NCBI RefSeq assembly: GCF_900116285.1
Contig: NZ_FPAJ01000001.1
Span: 1,043,135-1,107,134, forward strand
DNA length: 64,000 bases
Source: Sulfitobacter marinus
Lineage (GTDB): Bacteria; Pseudomonadota; Alphaproteobacteria; Rhodobacterales; Rhodobacteraceae
Direction: 5' to 3'
Part shown: piece by piece, positions 45,478 to 54,279 of the stretch
Layout: each line of letters begins with the position of its first letter
Position numbering within the stretch: the stretch's first letter is position 1
Notes under the pieces: generated by a model
What the model was told of the DNA's origin: nothing
Databases searched by the model: none
Seen by the model: the letters and a program-made list of their open reading frames with translations, nothing else
Made by a program: the position numbers and the translations under genes

Positions 45478-45548
45478 CAATTTTACATTCGACATTTCTC
45501 TCATTTCTGTCAATGACTGTTTTAGGACGAAACAACCGCGAGGCGCTT

Positions 45549-46604
45549 ATGGCACGCAAACGTCAATCACAAAGGGTGACTTCATACGAAGTTGCTAAAC
45601 TTGCCGGTGTATCGCAGGCCACCGTTTCAAGGGCATTCACGGCCGGTGCCCAGATCGCAAAGGATAAAAAGGACAGGGTCCTCGCCGCGGCCAAACAGCT
45701 GAATTACTACCCAAACTCAATCGCCAGCTCTTTGGCGAGCGCAAGCACCAACATAATCGCGGTCATCGTCGGCAATCTCGACAACCCGTTTTATGTGGAA
45801 TCGTTGCATGCCTTCATCACGCATCTGCAAGCGTCAGGAAAACACGTCCTCAGCTTCACGATTAGCCAAGGGAAAGCCTGTGATGATGCCGTACTCGAAG
45901 CGTTGAAATACAATGTCGACGCGATCATCGTGACATCAGCGCCGCTTTCAAACGACCTTGTGAGCATGACAAAGGGTGCTGGCATTCCGATTCTCTTATT
46001 CAATCGCAGCTCGGACGATCCGACATTGTTATCGGTGCGCTGCGATAACTTTGGCGGCGGCCAGGAACTTGGAAAGGTTATCTATGATGCCGGCGCACGC
46101 AAAGTCTTGATCTTGCGCGGCGACCCTCAGGGTTCAACCAGCCGCGACCGCGTCGCAGGGTTTCGCCTTGCCGTTCAGGACAAAGCAATCGAGGCGGTCC
46201 GCATTGAGGAAATTGACGGAAATTCAAGCTATGATGGCGCCCGTGACGCGATCCGAGAGCGCTTTAAAGGCCCGAACCCGACCTTTCCCGATGCAATTTA
46301 TGCAGTGAATGACATCATGGCGATTGGTTGCATTGATGAGCTGCGCGAGAGGTTTGATCTTAAGTTTCCGGAAGACATTATGATCGTCGGTTTTGACGGC
46401 ATCCGCGAAGGCCAGCTTCAACCCTATAAGCTTACAACGATACGTCAGCCCATTAATGCAATGGTCTTGAAAACACTGGAACTTTTAGCCGCGATCGGGG
46501 ACGAGGAAGACACCGTAAAAGCCGACAGCTGCGTCATTCCAGGCCGTTTCTTTGAGGGATCAACGGTCACCCAAATGGAGCAAGTGGGCACTAAGATCCC
46601 TTAG
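45549..46604 (+). CDS. LacI-family transcriptional regulator
   Basis: LacI-family regulator of 351 residues. An N-terminal helix-turn-helix (VTSYEVAKLAGVSQATVSRAFT, about 10-31) with the minor-groove hinge (NSIASSLASASTNIIAVIV) is followed by a periplasmic-binding-protein-like ligand domain to the end. The ATG at 45549 gives the normal short N-terminus; the frame from 45366 overlaps the divergent gene. A perfect palindrome upstream and a second copy in the hyu/leu promoter region define its likely regulon. Confidence 0.93.
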   Translation: MARKRQSQRVTSYEVAKLAGVSQATVSRAFTAGAQIAKDKKDRVLAAAKQLNYYPNSIASSLASASTNIIAVIVGNLDNPFYVESLHAFITHLQASGKHVLSFTISQGKACDDAVLEALKYNVDAIIVTSAPLSNDLVSMTKGAGIPILLFNRSSDDPTLLSVRCDNFGGGQELGKVIYDAGARKVLILRGDPQGSTSRDRVAGFRLAVQDKAIEAVRIEEIDGNSSYDGARDAIRERFKGPNPTFPDAIYAVNDIMAIGCIDELRERFDLKFPEDIMIVGFDGIREGQLQPYKLTTIRQPINAMVLKTLELLAAIGDEEDTVKADSCVIPGRFFEGSTVTQMEQVGTKIP

Positions 46605-46616
46605 CACCCACTTGCT
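46579..46616. terminator. Large stem-loop between convergent lacI and hyuB
   Basis: AGCAAGTGGGCACTAAG (46579-46595) pairs with CTTAGCACCCACTTGCT (46600-46616) over 17 bp with two mismatches and a four-base loop. It covers the lacI stop codon and lies about 20 bp from the hyuB stop. It could end both convergent transcripts, although no T run follows. Confidence 0.5.
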
Positions 46617-46635
46617 ATTCAGCAGAGCTTTCGCG

Positions 46636-48414
46636 TCATTCAGCGGCTTCGGTAACACCCGGAATAAAGCCGAAATCGAACGCTGCCGCTTCGCCCCGTT
46701 CAGCACGCTTGCTCTCGCGCAGTGCCGATGTGGCCGCCTCATCGACAGTCAGTGTGTCATCGAAAATCACGCCATAGTCGGACTTTGCTTGTTCGACCGA
46801 GACAAGATCGGCACGGACGTCCTTCTGAACACTCGCAAGTTTACGCTCGAGCGGATCACCCCATCCGCCGGAACCGGCCGTGATAAAGATAACCTTGTCG
46901 CCCGCCTCAACGGCGAGATTGTCCAGCTTGGATGCAATGCGTTCAGGTGTTGTTTCACCAGCACGCAAAAGCCATTTGCTTGACGTACCGCCATGCAAGC
47001 CGCCGTTGATCCCCCAAGGCGGAACAACTTCGCGGTCGTCATGGATCGAGATGGAACCGGGCTCAAGCAACCGATAGATCTTTTCGATCCCAGCACCGCC
47101 GCGATGCATTCCTGCGCCGCCGGAATCGCGAACCGGCTTATAGCTTTCGACCAGCACCGGATAGTAATTCTCGATATATTCCAATGGCGTAGCGCTGAAC
47201 AATGGCCACCATGCATGGCCGTCAAAGCCATCTCCCAAGGGCCGTCCCGGAACGCCACCAAACAGGAGTTCCATCAGCTGAAAGTACTTTCCGTTCTTGT
47301 CATGCCCCGTAAAGATGAAGTGCGGGCTGGTGCCGTAGCCAGCGGCCATCGCGAGGTGCGGTGCCTTCTGACCCAGTGCGCCCGCCTGACAGTCAAAGAA
47401 CCGCGTGTGCGTGTTCAGACGGTTCGACAGCGCAGCAGGAAATTTGGGATTCAGCAAACTCCCCTCGGGCAAAACGATTTCAAACAGATCGTAGAAGCCC
47501 TCGTTGAACATGATCTTCGGGTCAAATGCCATGATCATGTAGACACCAAAGAACAGCTTACAAAGCCCCTCGTGAATGTGGAAGTTGATCGGCCCTTCGG
47601 CCTGATCATCCGTACCCGTCCAGTCGATGACAGCCACGTCGCCGCGGCGGTAAATTGACAGATGCATCTTGAACGGGCCGTTGCCGACACCGTCATCATC
47701 AACATAGTCGGTAAAGGTCACCGGCTCTTCCGAGATGTAGTTGTTGATAAGAACACGCATGGCATCACGGGTCCGGTCAAGCAGCTGATCACAGGCTGTC
47801 ATGTAGGCGTCGCGCCCGAACCGAGAGCAAATCTCGCCCACTCGCTGGGCTGCGACCCGACACCCTGCAATCAACGCCATCAGGTCGGCGCGGTTCATAT
47901 CGGGCGTACGCGTGTTGTTCAGCATGATGGCCAAAACGCCTTCGTTCAACACGCCGTTTTCATATACCTTGACCGGTGGAACCCTCAACCCCTCTTCCCA
48001 AATGGTGCGTGCGTCCGACGGCATTGAGCCGGGAACCTTGCCACCGACATCGACCATATGTCCAAAGATCGAACTAAAGCCGACATGGTTGCCTTCATGG
48101 AAAATCGGCATCATCACGCACCAGTCGTTATTGTGCGAAATCGAGCCTTTACAGGCGTATGGGTCGTTCCAAACGAAGACATCGCCCTCGTTTATGTCGC
48201 TATCAAACTGTTCTACGATGGCAGGAATATACGACCCGAACTGCCCGACGATCATCTGACCTTTTTCGTTGCAGATCATTGGGAATTCGTCGTGCTGTTC
48301 GCGGATAACCGGCGAAAGCGCGATGCGTACAACGACGCTATCCATTTCGTAGCGCGCGTTTAACAGAGCGTTTTCGATCAGGTCGAGGGTAATTGGATCA
48401 ACTGATGTAGTCAT
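46636..48414 (-). CDS. hyuB: Hydantoinase B/oxoprolinase family protein
   Basis: Beta subunit of the hydantoinase/oxoprolinase/acetone-carboxylase superfamily, 592 residues, normal length. Landmarks include the start MTTSVDPITLDLIENALLNARYEMD, QHDEFPMICN, FVWNDPYACKGSISHNNDW, the DWTGTDDQAEGPIN region and GGAGMHRGGAGIEK. With HyuA it forms an ATP-dependent enzyme that opens cyclic amides such as N-methylhydantoin or 5-oxoproline, or carboxylates ketones. Five bases separate it from hyuA. Confidence 0.93.
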   Translation of the reverse strand: MTTSVDPITLDLIENALLNARYEMDSVVVRIALSPVIREQHDEFPMICNEKGQMIVGQFGSYIPAIVEQFDSDINEGDVFVWNDPYACKGSISHNNDWCVMMPIFHEGNHVGFSSIFGHMVDVGGKVPGSMPSDARTIWEEGLRVPPVKVYENGVLNEGVLAIMLNNTRTPDMNRADLMALIAGCRVAAQRVGEICSRFGRDAYMTACDQLLDRTRDAMRVLINNYISEEPVTFTDYVDDDGVGNGPFKMHLSIYRRGDVAVIDWTGTDDQAEGPINFHIHEGLCKLFFGVYMIMAFDPKIMFNEGFYDLFEIVLPEGSLLNPKFPAALSNRLNTHTRFFDCQAGALGQKAPHLAMAAGYGTSPHFIFTGHDKNGKYFQLMELLFGGVPGRPLGDGFDGHAWWPLFSATPLEYIENYYPVLVESYKPVRDSGGAGMHRGGAGIEKIYRLLEPGSISIHDDREVVPPWGINGGLHGGTSSKWLLRAGETTPERIASKLDNLAVEAGDKVIFITAGSGGWGDPLERKLASVQKDVRADLVSVEQAKSDYGVIFDDTLTVDEAATSALRESKRAERGEAAAFDFGFIPGVTEAAE

Positions 48415-48418
48415 TGTC

Positions 48419-50476
48419 TTACGCTCCCTTCGCAGTTGGCCAGATCATCAAATTGCCGCGTTCGTCCACATCGGCATAGTGATCGGGCATCAAGACGGTT
48501 GTTGTATCGTATTGACGAATGATGGCGGGGCCAGGGATGCGCGCGCCCGCAGCAAGACGATCGCGGTCTATGTGCGGCGTGTTGTACCACTTGCCATTAA
48601 AATACGCTTTCTGCGTATCCATGATCGCGGCATTGGCATCGGTCGTCCCCCCCTTCGGCGGCGTTTCATCAACCGGCGGCGTGCTCCCTGTCGCAACTGC
48701 TCTGAGTGTCACCAACTCAATTGGAAGATCGAAACGGACGCCATTCAAACGCTCGTGCGTTTCGTGGAAATCCTTATGAACCTGCGCCATGCCGCTTCGG
48801 CTTTCGACCGCATCAGCAGATACGGGGATACTGACTTCAAAGCCCTGCTGTTCGTAACGGAGATCCAGCGAATAGCTGATGCCTTGGTCCGCCTCATCGA
48901 CGTTCTGTTCTACCAGCCAAGCCTGTGCTTTGGCCTTAAGCGCGGTGAAACTGTCCCAGATCTTTTTTTCATCTTCTTCGGATGCGGATCGGATCAGCGT
49001 CTTCACAAACTCGTTCTTGAATTCCGCTTCAAGGAATCCGAGGGCGGACAACACACCGGGGTTTGCAGGGACAACCACCGGATAACAACCCAGAAGTTCC
49101 GCCATGGCATTTGCATGCAACGGCCCGGCACCACCAAAGGCAACCATGCCAAAATCCCGTGGATCAAGGCCGCGCTGCACAGTGATAAGGCGCAGCGCGC
49201 CCAGCATCACCTCATTCGCAATATCTAGGATACCCTGTGCCGCATCTTCAGGAGTGAGACCCAGTGAATCCCCGATCTTAGCCACAGCTTGACGCGCACC
49301 TTCGACATCAAGCTCCATATCCCCACCCAACAGTTTGGAGGGCAGATATCCCAGCACAACATTGGCATCGCTGACAGTCGGCTCCGTACCACCGCGGCGA
49401 TACGCAACCGGACCAGGCATCGCGCCCGCACTGCGCGGACCAACGCGCAAGGATTTCGTCAGCTCCGAAACCTCTGCAATAGAACCGCCACCTGCGCCCA
49501 CGCTCTTTACATCGAGTGTCGGCACCTTGGCTGGAAATGCGCCAACTTCGGTAGAGCGCGAGATTTCGGGGACGCCGTTTTGCACAACAGATACATCCGT
49601 CGATGTCCCCCCCATATCAAAGGCCAACAGCTTGTTCAGCCCTGTGCGCCGCGCCGTCATTGCCGTTGCGGTGACACCGCCAGCAGGTCCCGACAACACC
49701 GTATGCACGGGGCGTTCGGCAGCGGCAGCGGCGCTCATCAATCCCCCATCAGACCGGACGATGTGCAGCTTGCAGGTCACGCCTACTTCGGCCAACCGTT
49801 GCTCAATCCGGGACAAATATCTGATCATTATCGGGCGGACGTAATCGTTCATAACAGTCGTGATCGCACGATCATATTCACGAAACTCAGGTAGAATTTC
49901 CGATGAGACGGAAACCGACATATCCGGGAATTGTTCTGCCACAAGCGCCTTCAGCCGCTGTTCGTGCACGTCATTGGCATAGGAGTGCATCAGGGAGATT
50001 GTCAGCGCTTCGATCCCGGACTCGCACAGCTGTTTAATGGTTTGACGCGCCGCGTCTTCATCCAAAGCGTCAGCGACTTCACCACGCGCGGTCATGCGCT
50101 CTGGAATGCCACGCGTATCCTGTAGCGACGCCAGAGGTTCGGGTTTTTCCATGTTAATCCAGCCAAACAAGGGGCCGGGTGTCCAGGATTTGGCCAGATG
50201 CAGCGTGTTTTCAAAACCTTTTGTAACCAACAGACCGACCCGCGCCCCCTTGCCTTCCAAAACGGCATTTGTCGCAACTGTTGTACCGTGCAGCACCAGC
50301 GAAATATCCGACGGCTTGATGCCAGCCTTTTCACAAATCAGCTGCACACCGTTTGCAACGCCCTTAGATTGGTCCTCCGGCGTTGACGGCGTTTTTGCAC
50401 GAAACGTTCTTCCAGATTTCTCATCGTGTAGGAGCAGGTCCGTAAAGGTACCCCCCACGTCAACACCAAGCCTCAT
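48419..50476 (-). CDS. hyuA: Hydantoinase A/oxoprolinase family protein
   Basis: Alpha subunit of the ATP-dependent hydantoinase/oxoprolinase superfamily, 685 residues. The ASKHA-type nucleotide-binding motif is MRLGVDVGGTFTDLLLHD, then LVLHGTTVATNAVLEGKGA, SEILPEFREYDRAITTVMNDYV, AFDMGGTSTDVSVV and FGGAGPLHANAMAE. The full-length protein shows no damage. It begins the minus-strand hyuA-hyuB operon; the shared LacI palindrome is 58 bp upstream of its ATG. The true ring substrate is unknown. Confidence 0.94.
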   Translation of the reverse strand: MRLGVDVGGTFTDLLLHDEKSGRTFRAKTPSTPEDQSKGVANGVQLICEKAGIKPSDISLVLHGTTVATNAVLEGKGARVGLLVTKGFENTLHLAKSWTPGPLFGWINMEKPEPLASLQDTRGIPERMTARGEVADALDEDAARQTIKQLCESGIEALTISLMHSYANDVHEQRLKALVAEQFPDMSVSVSSEILPEFREYDRAITTVMNDYVRPIMIRYLSRIEQRLAEVGVTCKLHIVRSDGGLMSAAAAAERPVHTVLSGPAGGVTATAMTARRTGLNKLLAFDMGGTSTDVSVVQNGVPEISRSTEVGAFPAKVPTLDVKSVGAGGGSIAEVSELTKSLRVGPRSAGAMPGPVAYRRGGTEPTVSDANVVLGYLPSKLLGGDMELDVEGARQAVAKIGDSLGLTPEDAAQGILDIANEVMLGALRLITVQRGLDPRDFGMVAFGGAGPLHANAMAELLGCYPVVVPANPGVLSALGFLEAEFKNEFVKTLIRSASEEDEKKIWDSFTALKAKAQAWLVEQNVDEADQGISYSLDLRYEQQGFEVSIPVSADAVESRSGMAQVHKDFHETHERLNGVRFDLPIELVTLRAVATGSTPPVDETPPKGGTTDANAAIMDTQKAYFNGKWYNTPHIDRDRLAAGARIPGPAIIRQYDTTTVLMPDHYADVDERGNLMIWPTAKGA

Positions 50477-50533
50477 AATTTTGATCCCCTCGCCTATCTT
50501 TTGCCTTGACGAAATCGTCGCAACAAGATTTTA

Positions 50534-50549
50534 CTGAATGCGCATTCAG
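50534..50549. promoter_or_regulatory. LacI-type operator between hyuA and leuC
   Basis: CTGAATGCGCATTCAG is a perfect 16-bp palindrome containing the same 14 bases as the site at 45464-45477. It lies between the divergent hyuA-hyuB and leuC-leuD-amidohydrolase-lyase operons, so one LacI protein can control both along with the ABC importer. Confidence 0.8.
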
Positions 50550-50664
50550 GTAAGCGTAAGTTCGAAAATAGATCAAGCAATATTTTTACTATTTTTGCAG
50601 CAATCCAAAAACGCCCTCAGGAACATCTAGGCTTCCCGAGGCCCTAACTTGTGGTGAGATGTCT

Positions 50665-52068
50665 ATGGCTGGAAAAACCTTGTACGAAAAGATCTGGGAC
50701 GCGCATGTTGTGCGGCAGTATGACGATGGAGACAGCCTGCTCTACATCGACCGGCATCTGGTACAAGAGGTGTCCAGCCCGCAGGCATTTGCCAAGTTAG
50801 ACGACGATGGACATAAGATCCGCAAGCCGGAAAACCATATCGCATTGCCTGACCACGCGGTGCCGACAATTCGCAAAAATGCGACCTTCGCGGATGGTCT
50901 GGCAGCCCGACAAGTCGAACGTCTGCGCGCAAATGCAATAAACCATAACGTAGAATACATTGCGCCCGACGATCAGCGCCACGGAATCGTACATGTGATC
51001 GGGCCCGAACTGGGTTTTACATTGCCCGGCACAACCCTTGTCTGCGGTGATAGCCACACCTGTACGCACGGTGCTTTTGGTTGTCTGGCCTTTGGCATTG
51101 GTGCCAGTGAATGCGCGAATGTCTTCAGCACCCAGACTTTGCGGCAAAAGCGGCAGAAAACAATGCAGGTAGAGCTTTCGGGCCCCCTACCCTTTGGTGT
51201 CACCGTCAAAGATATCATACTGTCACTTATCTCGCAGATTGGTGCGGATGGCGGCGTCGGTCATGCGTTGGAGTTTACGGGATCGACCATTCCGCATTTG
51301 TCCATGCATGCGCGCATGACACTGTGCAATATGGCGATTGAAGCGGGCAGTCGCGTCGGCATGGTGGCCGTGGACGACACAACTTTGAATTTCCTGAAAG
51401 ATAGACCCTACGCGCCCAAAGGTGCACTATGGGACCTTGCTGTGGAAAACTGGCGGACCCTCAAGTCCGATGAAACGGCGGTCTACGATTCGTATGCACT
51501 GGTCGATGTGTCGTCGCTTGAGCCGCAGATTTCCTGGGGCACCAGCCCCGAACAAACGTCTGGCGTCACGGCCCATATTCCGTTTCCGCAGGACGAACCT
51601 AATCTGGATCGTCGTCGCAAACTTAAAAAAAGCCTTGAATACATGGGCCTGACGCCCGGCACTGCGTTGCGCGATATCGCAATTGATCGGGTCTTTATTG
51701 GGTCTTGCACGAATGGCAGATTAGAAGATTTGCGCGCCGCCGCATCAGTCGTGAAGGGCAAGCATATCTCCAAGAATGTATCTGGAATGGTCGTGCCGGG
51801 ATCTGCACAAACACGTGCTGCCGCGGAAGAAGAGGGTCTGGACAAGATATTTCTCGACGCCGGATTCGAGTGGCGGGAAGCCGGATGTTCAATGTGTGTC
51901 GGAATGAACGATGACCGTCTGTCAGACAAACAGCGTTGTGCCTCAACCTCCAACCGAAACTTTGAAGGGCGCCAAGGACAGGGCGGACGCACCCATCTTG
52001 TCAGTCCACAAATGGCAGCAGCGGCTGCGCTCACGGGTCATCTGACCGATGTAAGAGAGCATATTTAA
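50665..52068 (+). CDS. leuC: Aconitase-family hydro-lyase large subunit (LeuC type)
   Basis: Large subunit of a LeuC-type hydro-lyase, 467 residues from the second ATG. Fe-S cysteines are in FIGSCTNGRLEDLR and AGCSMCVGMNDD; GDSHTCTHGAFG and SNRNFEGRQGQGGRTHLVSP are canonical. The family includes isopropylmalate isomerase, citraconate/maleate hydratase and dimethylmaleate hydratase. In this operon with an amidohydrolase and an ICL-type lyase, hydration of an alkylmaleate is more likely than leucine synthesis. GGTGAG lies seven bases before the ATG at 50665; an ATG at 50659 is the alternative. Confidence 0.9.
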   Translation: MAGKTLYEKIWDAHVVRQYDDGDSLLYIDRHLVQEVSSPQAFAKLDDDGHKIRKPENHIALPDHAVPTIRKNATFADGLAARQVERLRANAINHNVEYIAPDDQRHGIVHVIGPELGFTLPGTTLVCGDSHTCTHGAFGCLAFGIGASECANVFSTQTLRQKRQKTMQVELSGPLPFGVTVKDIILSLISQIGADGGVGHALEFTGSTIPHLSMHARMTLCNMAIEAGSRVGMVAVDDTTLNFLKDRPYAPKGALWDLAVENWRTLKSDETAVYDSYALVDVSSLEPQISWGTSPEQTSGVTAHIPFPQDEPNLDRRRKLKKSLEYMGLTPGTALRDIAIDRVFIGSCTNGRLEDLRAAASVVKGKHISKNVSGMVVPGSAQTRAAAEEEGLDKIFLDAGFEWREAGCSMCVGMNDDRLSDKQRCASTSNRNFEGRQGQGGRTHLVSPQMAAAAALTGHLTDVREHI

Positions 52069-52072
52069 CCCC

Positions 52073-52705
52073 ATGGAAAAGCTAGATAAGTTGACAGGCA
52101 TTGCCGTTCCCATCCTGGAAAACAACATAGATACGGATGTGATCTTCCCGGCACGGTTTCTTTTGATCGCCGATCGCGACGGGCTCGGAAAATACGCATT
52201 TCATGAGCGGAAACGTCACAGCCCTGACTTCGCGCTCAATCAACCTCAGTACGCGAACGCGACTTTTCTAGTGGCCGGAAAAAGCTTTGGCACCGGGTCC
52301 AGCCGTGAACAGGCCGTATGGGCAATTGCAGACTTGGGTGTTCGCTGCGTCATTGCCCGCAGTTTTGGCGAGATATTCTTTGCCAACTGTTTCAAAAACG
52401 GTGTGCTGCCGATCGTCTGTGCCGGCCCTGAAATGGCCAAGGTCGAGGCAGCCGCAATCGCGGGTCAAAACCTTAGCCTTAATCTAAGCGAACAGATCAT
52501 TTCGCTGCCCGATTGCACAGCCCTGCCCTTCGATATCTCATCTTATAACAAGCGGGCGCTTCTGTCCGGTCTCGATGAGGCGGGAATGATCCTGCAAGAC
52601 GACATAGCCACAATCGAAGCGTATGAAAAACAACGTGATCTCACGATGCCATGGCTGTCCTTGACCAAAACCGCAACAAACCCAGCCTCGAAAATGGAAG
52701 ACTAA
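52073..52705 (+). CDS. leuD: Aconitase-family hydro-lyase small subunit (LeuD type)
   Basis: Small (swivelling) subunit partnering the LeuC-type protein, 210 residues. NNIDTDVIFPARFL and AGKSFGTGSSREQAVWAIADLGVRCVIARSFGEIFFANCFKNGVLPI are the family's substrate-binding signatures. It begins four bases after the large subunit stop and ends one base before the amidohydrolase start, so the four genes are one transcript. Exact substrate is inferred only from context. Confidence 0.9.
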   Translation: MEKLDKLTGIAVPILENNIDTDVIFPARFLLIADRDGLGKYAFHERKRHSPDFALNQPQYANATFLVAGKSFGTGSSREQAVWAIADLGVRCVIARSFGEIFFANCFKNGVLPIVCAGPEMAKVEAAAIAGQNLSLNLSEQIISLPDCTALPFDISSYNKRALLSGLDEAGMILQDDIATIEAYEKQRDLTMPWLSLTKTATNPASKMED

Positions 52706-52706
52706 A

Positions 52707-53348
52707 ATGCCCAATTCACCGGATCTTGGCGAAAACTACCGGATCGCTTACGACAACAAAATCGGGTTTGGCAAACGCCCTGCCCTTATATTCATCGATT
52801 TCGTCGAAGCGTACTTTAACAAGGACTGCGAGCTTTATGCAGATGTTGACGATGCGCTGGCGTCGGCCTTGCGCATTCGAGAGGCCGCGCGGGCAAAAAA
52901 TGTGCCGACGATCTATACCAATGTTAGCTATCTGCCCGACGGCTCTGACGGCGGCCGCTTTTTCCAAAAGGCAAAGCCGCTGCGCAACTTCACTCGCGGC
53001 AACCCCATGGGGGCTTGGCCAGCAGCATTGAAAGTGCCGGATGACGAACTCGTCATCACCAAACAATACCCAAGCGCATTTTTCGGCACCTCTCTGGCAT
53101 CGACACTGACAACCTGGAACATCGATACGCTGATCTTGACCGGTCTCAGCACAAGCGGATGCGTGCGCGCGACATGCGTTGATTGCTCATCCCACGGCTT
53201 CATTCCGATCGTTGTGCGGGACGCAGTCGGGGACCGTCACGAAGCACCTCACGAAGCCAACCTTTTCGACATGAACGCGAAATACGGCGACGTGGTGACC
53301 GAAGCTGAAACCATAGCTTATCTTGACACTATTGGAGATAATTCATGA
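52707..53348 (+). CDS. Isochorismatase-family cysteine amidohydrolase
   Basis: Cysteine hydrolase of the isochorismatase superfamily, 213 residues. The Asp-Lys-Cys triad is visible: Asp in ALIFIDFVEAYF, Lys in ITKQYPSAFFGTSL and Cys in GLSTSGCVRATCVD. Closest in style are N-carbamoylsarcosine amidohydrolase and maleamate amidohydrolase (NicF), which remove ammonia from small linear amides. After a hydantoinase this is the expected next step: opening the ring leaves an amide or carbamoyl group to hydrolyse. The stop overlaps the next start. Confidence 0.9.
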   Translation: MPNSPDLGENYRIAYDNKIGFGKRPALIFIDFVEAYFNKDCELYADVDDALASALRIREAARAKNVPTIYTNVSYLPDGSDGGRFFQKAKPLRNFTRGNPMGAWPAALKVPDDELVITKQYPSAFFGTSLASTLTTWNIDTLILTGLSTSGCVRATCVDCSSHGFIPIVVRDAVGDRHEAPHEANLFDMNAKYGDVVTEAETIAYLDTIGDNS

Positions 53349-54208
53349 CAAAACCCAACCTCCGCGACGCCCTGAAAGCAGGCAAGTTTATTGCAGCACC
53401 GGGTATCCACGATATGATTTCCGCTGTTGTCAGCAACAAAGTGGGTTTCGACTTTGTCTATTCTTCAGGTTACTGGGGCACCGCATCCGTCGAAGGCATT
53501 CCTGACGCAGGGATCAGCACCTACACGGAAATGTTGAACCGCGTCGCAACCCTATGTCGGACCTCAAACGCGGCCGTGATTGCCGACGCAGACACAGGAT
53601 ACGGCGGGCTGTTGAATGTTCATCACACCGTCAAGGGCTATGAAGCCGCTGGGGTGGCCGCCATTCAATTGGAGGATCAAGAGTTTCCAAAGAAATGCGG
53701 TCACACGCCGTTCAAAAGGGTCATTTCCACGGAAGACATGTGCGATAAGATCAAAGTCGCATGTCAGGCACGCGAAAACGATGACACGCTCATCGTTGCG
53801 CGCACAGATGCCCGTCAGGTTGAAGGCTTTGAAGGCGCTGTCGAGCGGGGGCTCCGTTTTCAGGATGCAGGCGCCGATATCGTCTTTGTCGAAGCGCTCG
53901 AAAGCGAAGATGAAATGCGGCAAGCCTGCGAACGCATTTCTGCCCCCATGCTTGCCAATATGGCTGACGGTGGAAAGACCCCAATTAAAACCGCGGACGA
54001 ACTGCAAGACATTGGGTACCAGCTGGCGATATTTCCATCCATTTCCGGATTGGCCGCTGCCAAAGCTGTCGAAAATGCGCTCAACGTCCTTAAGTCAGAG
54101 GGCAGCTCAAACTCTTCCAATTTGCCATTGTTCGACTTCGCCGAGTTCAACACGTTGATCGGCTTTGAAGAGGTTTGGGAGTTTGAAAGAAAGTGGGCAA
54201 AGTCGTAG
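53345..54208 (+). CDS. Isocitrate lyase/PEP mutase-family C-C lyase
   Basis: Lyase of the isocitrate lyase/PEP mutase superfamily, 287 residues. Metal- and substrate-binding DADTGYGG, the active-site cysteine motif KKCGHTPFKRVISTEDM and IVARTDAR are present. The CGH motif marks true C-C lyases (methylisocitrate, isocitrate or dimethylmalate lyase) rather than PEP mutases. Coupled to a LeuCD-type hydratase, 2,3-dimethylmalate-type cleavage to pyruvate plus a short acid is the most attractive role. The start overlaps the amidohydrolase stop (ATGA). Confidence 0.9.
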   Translation: MTKPNLRDALKAGKFIAAPGIHDMISAVVSNKVGFDFVYSSGYWGTASVEGIPDAGISTYTEMLNRVATLCRTSNAAVIADADTGYGGLLNVHHTVKGYEAAGVAAIQLEDQEFPKKCGHTPFKRVISTEDMCDKIKVACQARENDDTLIVARTDARQVEGFEGAVERGLRFQDAGADIVFVEALESEDEMRQACERISAPMLANMADGGKTPIKTADELQDIGYQLAIFPSISGLAAAKAVENALNVLKSEGSSNSSNLPLFDFAEFNTLIGFEEVWEFERKWAKS

Positions 54209-54279
54209 CCTTTGATACGCCTTAAAAACATGGGGGTGCGCCAGATGTTGGCGCATTGCCCGACGACGGCGTTTGAGTG

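Noticed and set aside
54237..54255. TGCGCCA-GATGT-TGGCGCA as a terminator between the lyase and LysR genes
   Set aside because: The stem is only seven pairs and no T run follows on either strand, so it is not listed as a feature.
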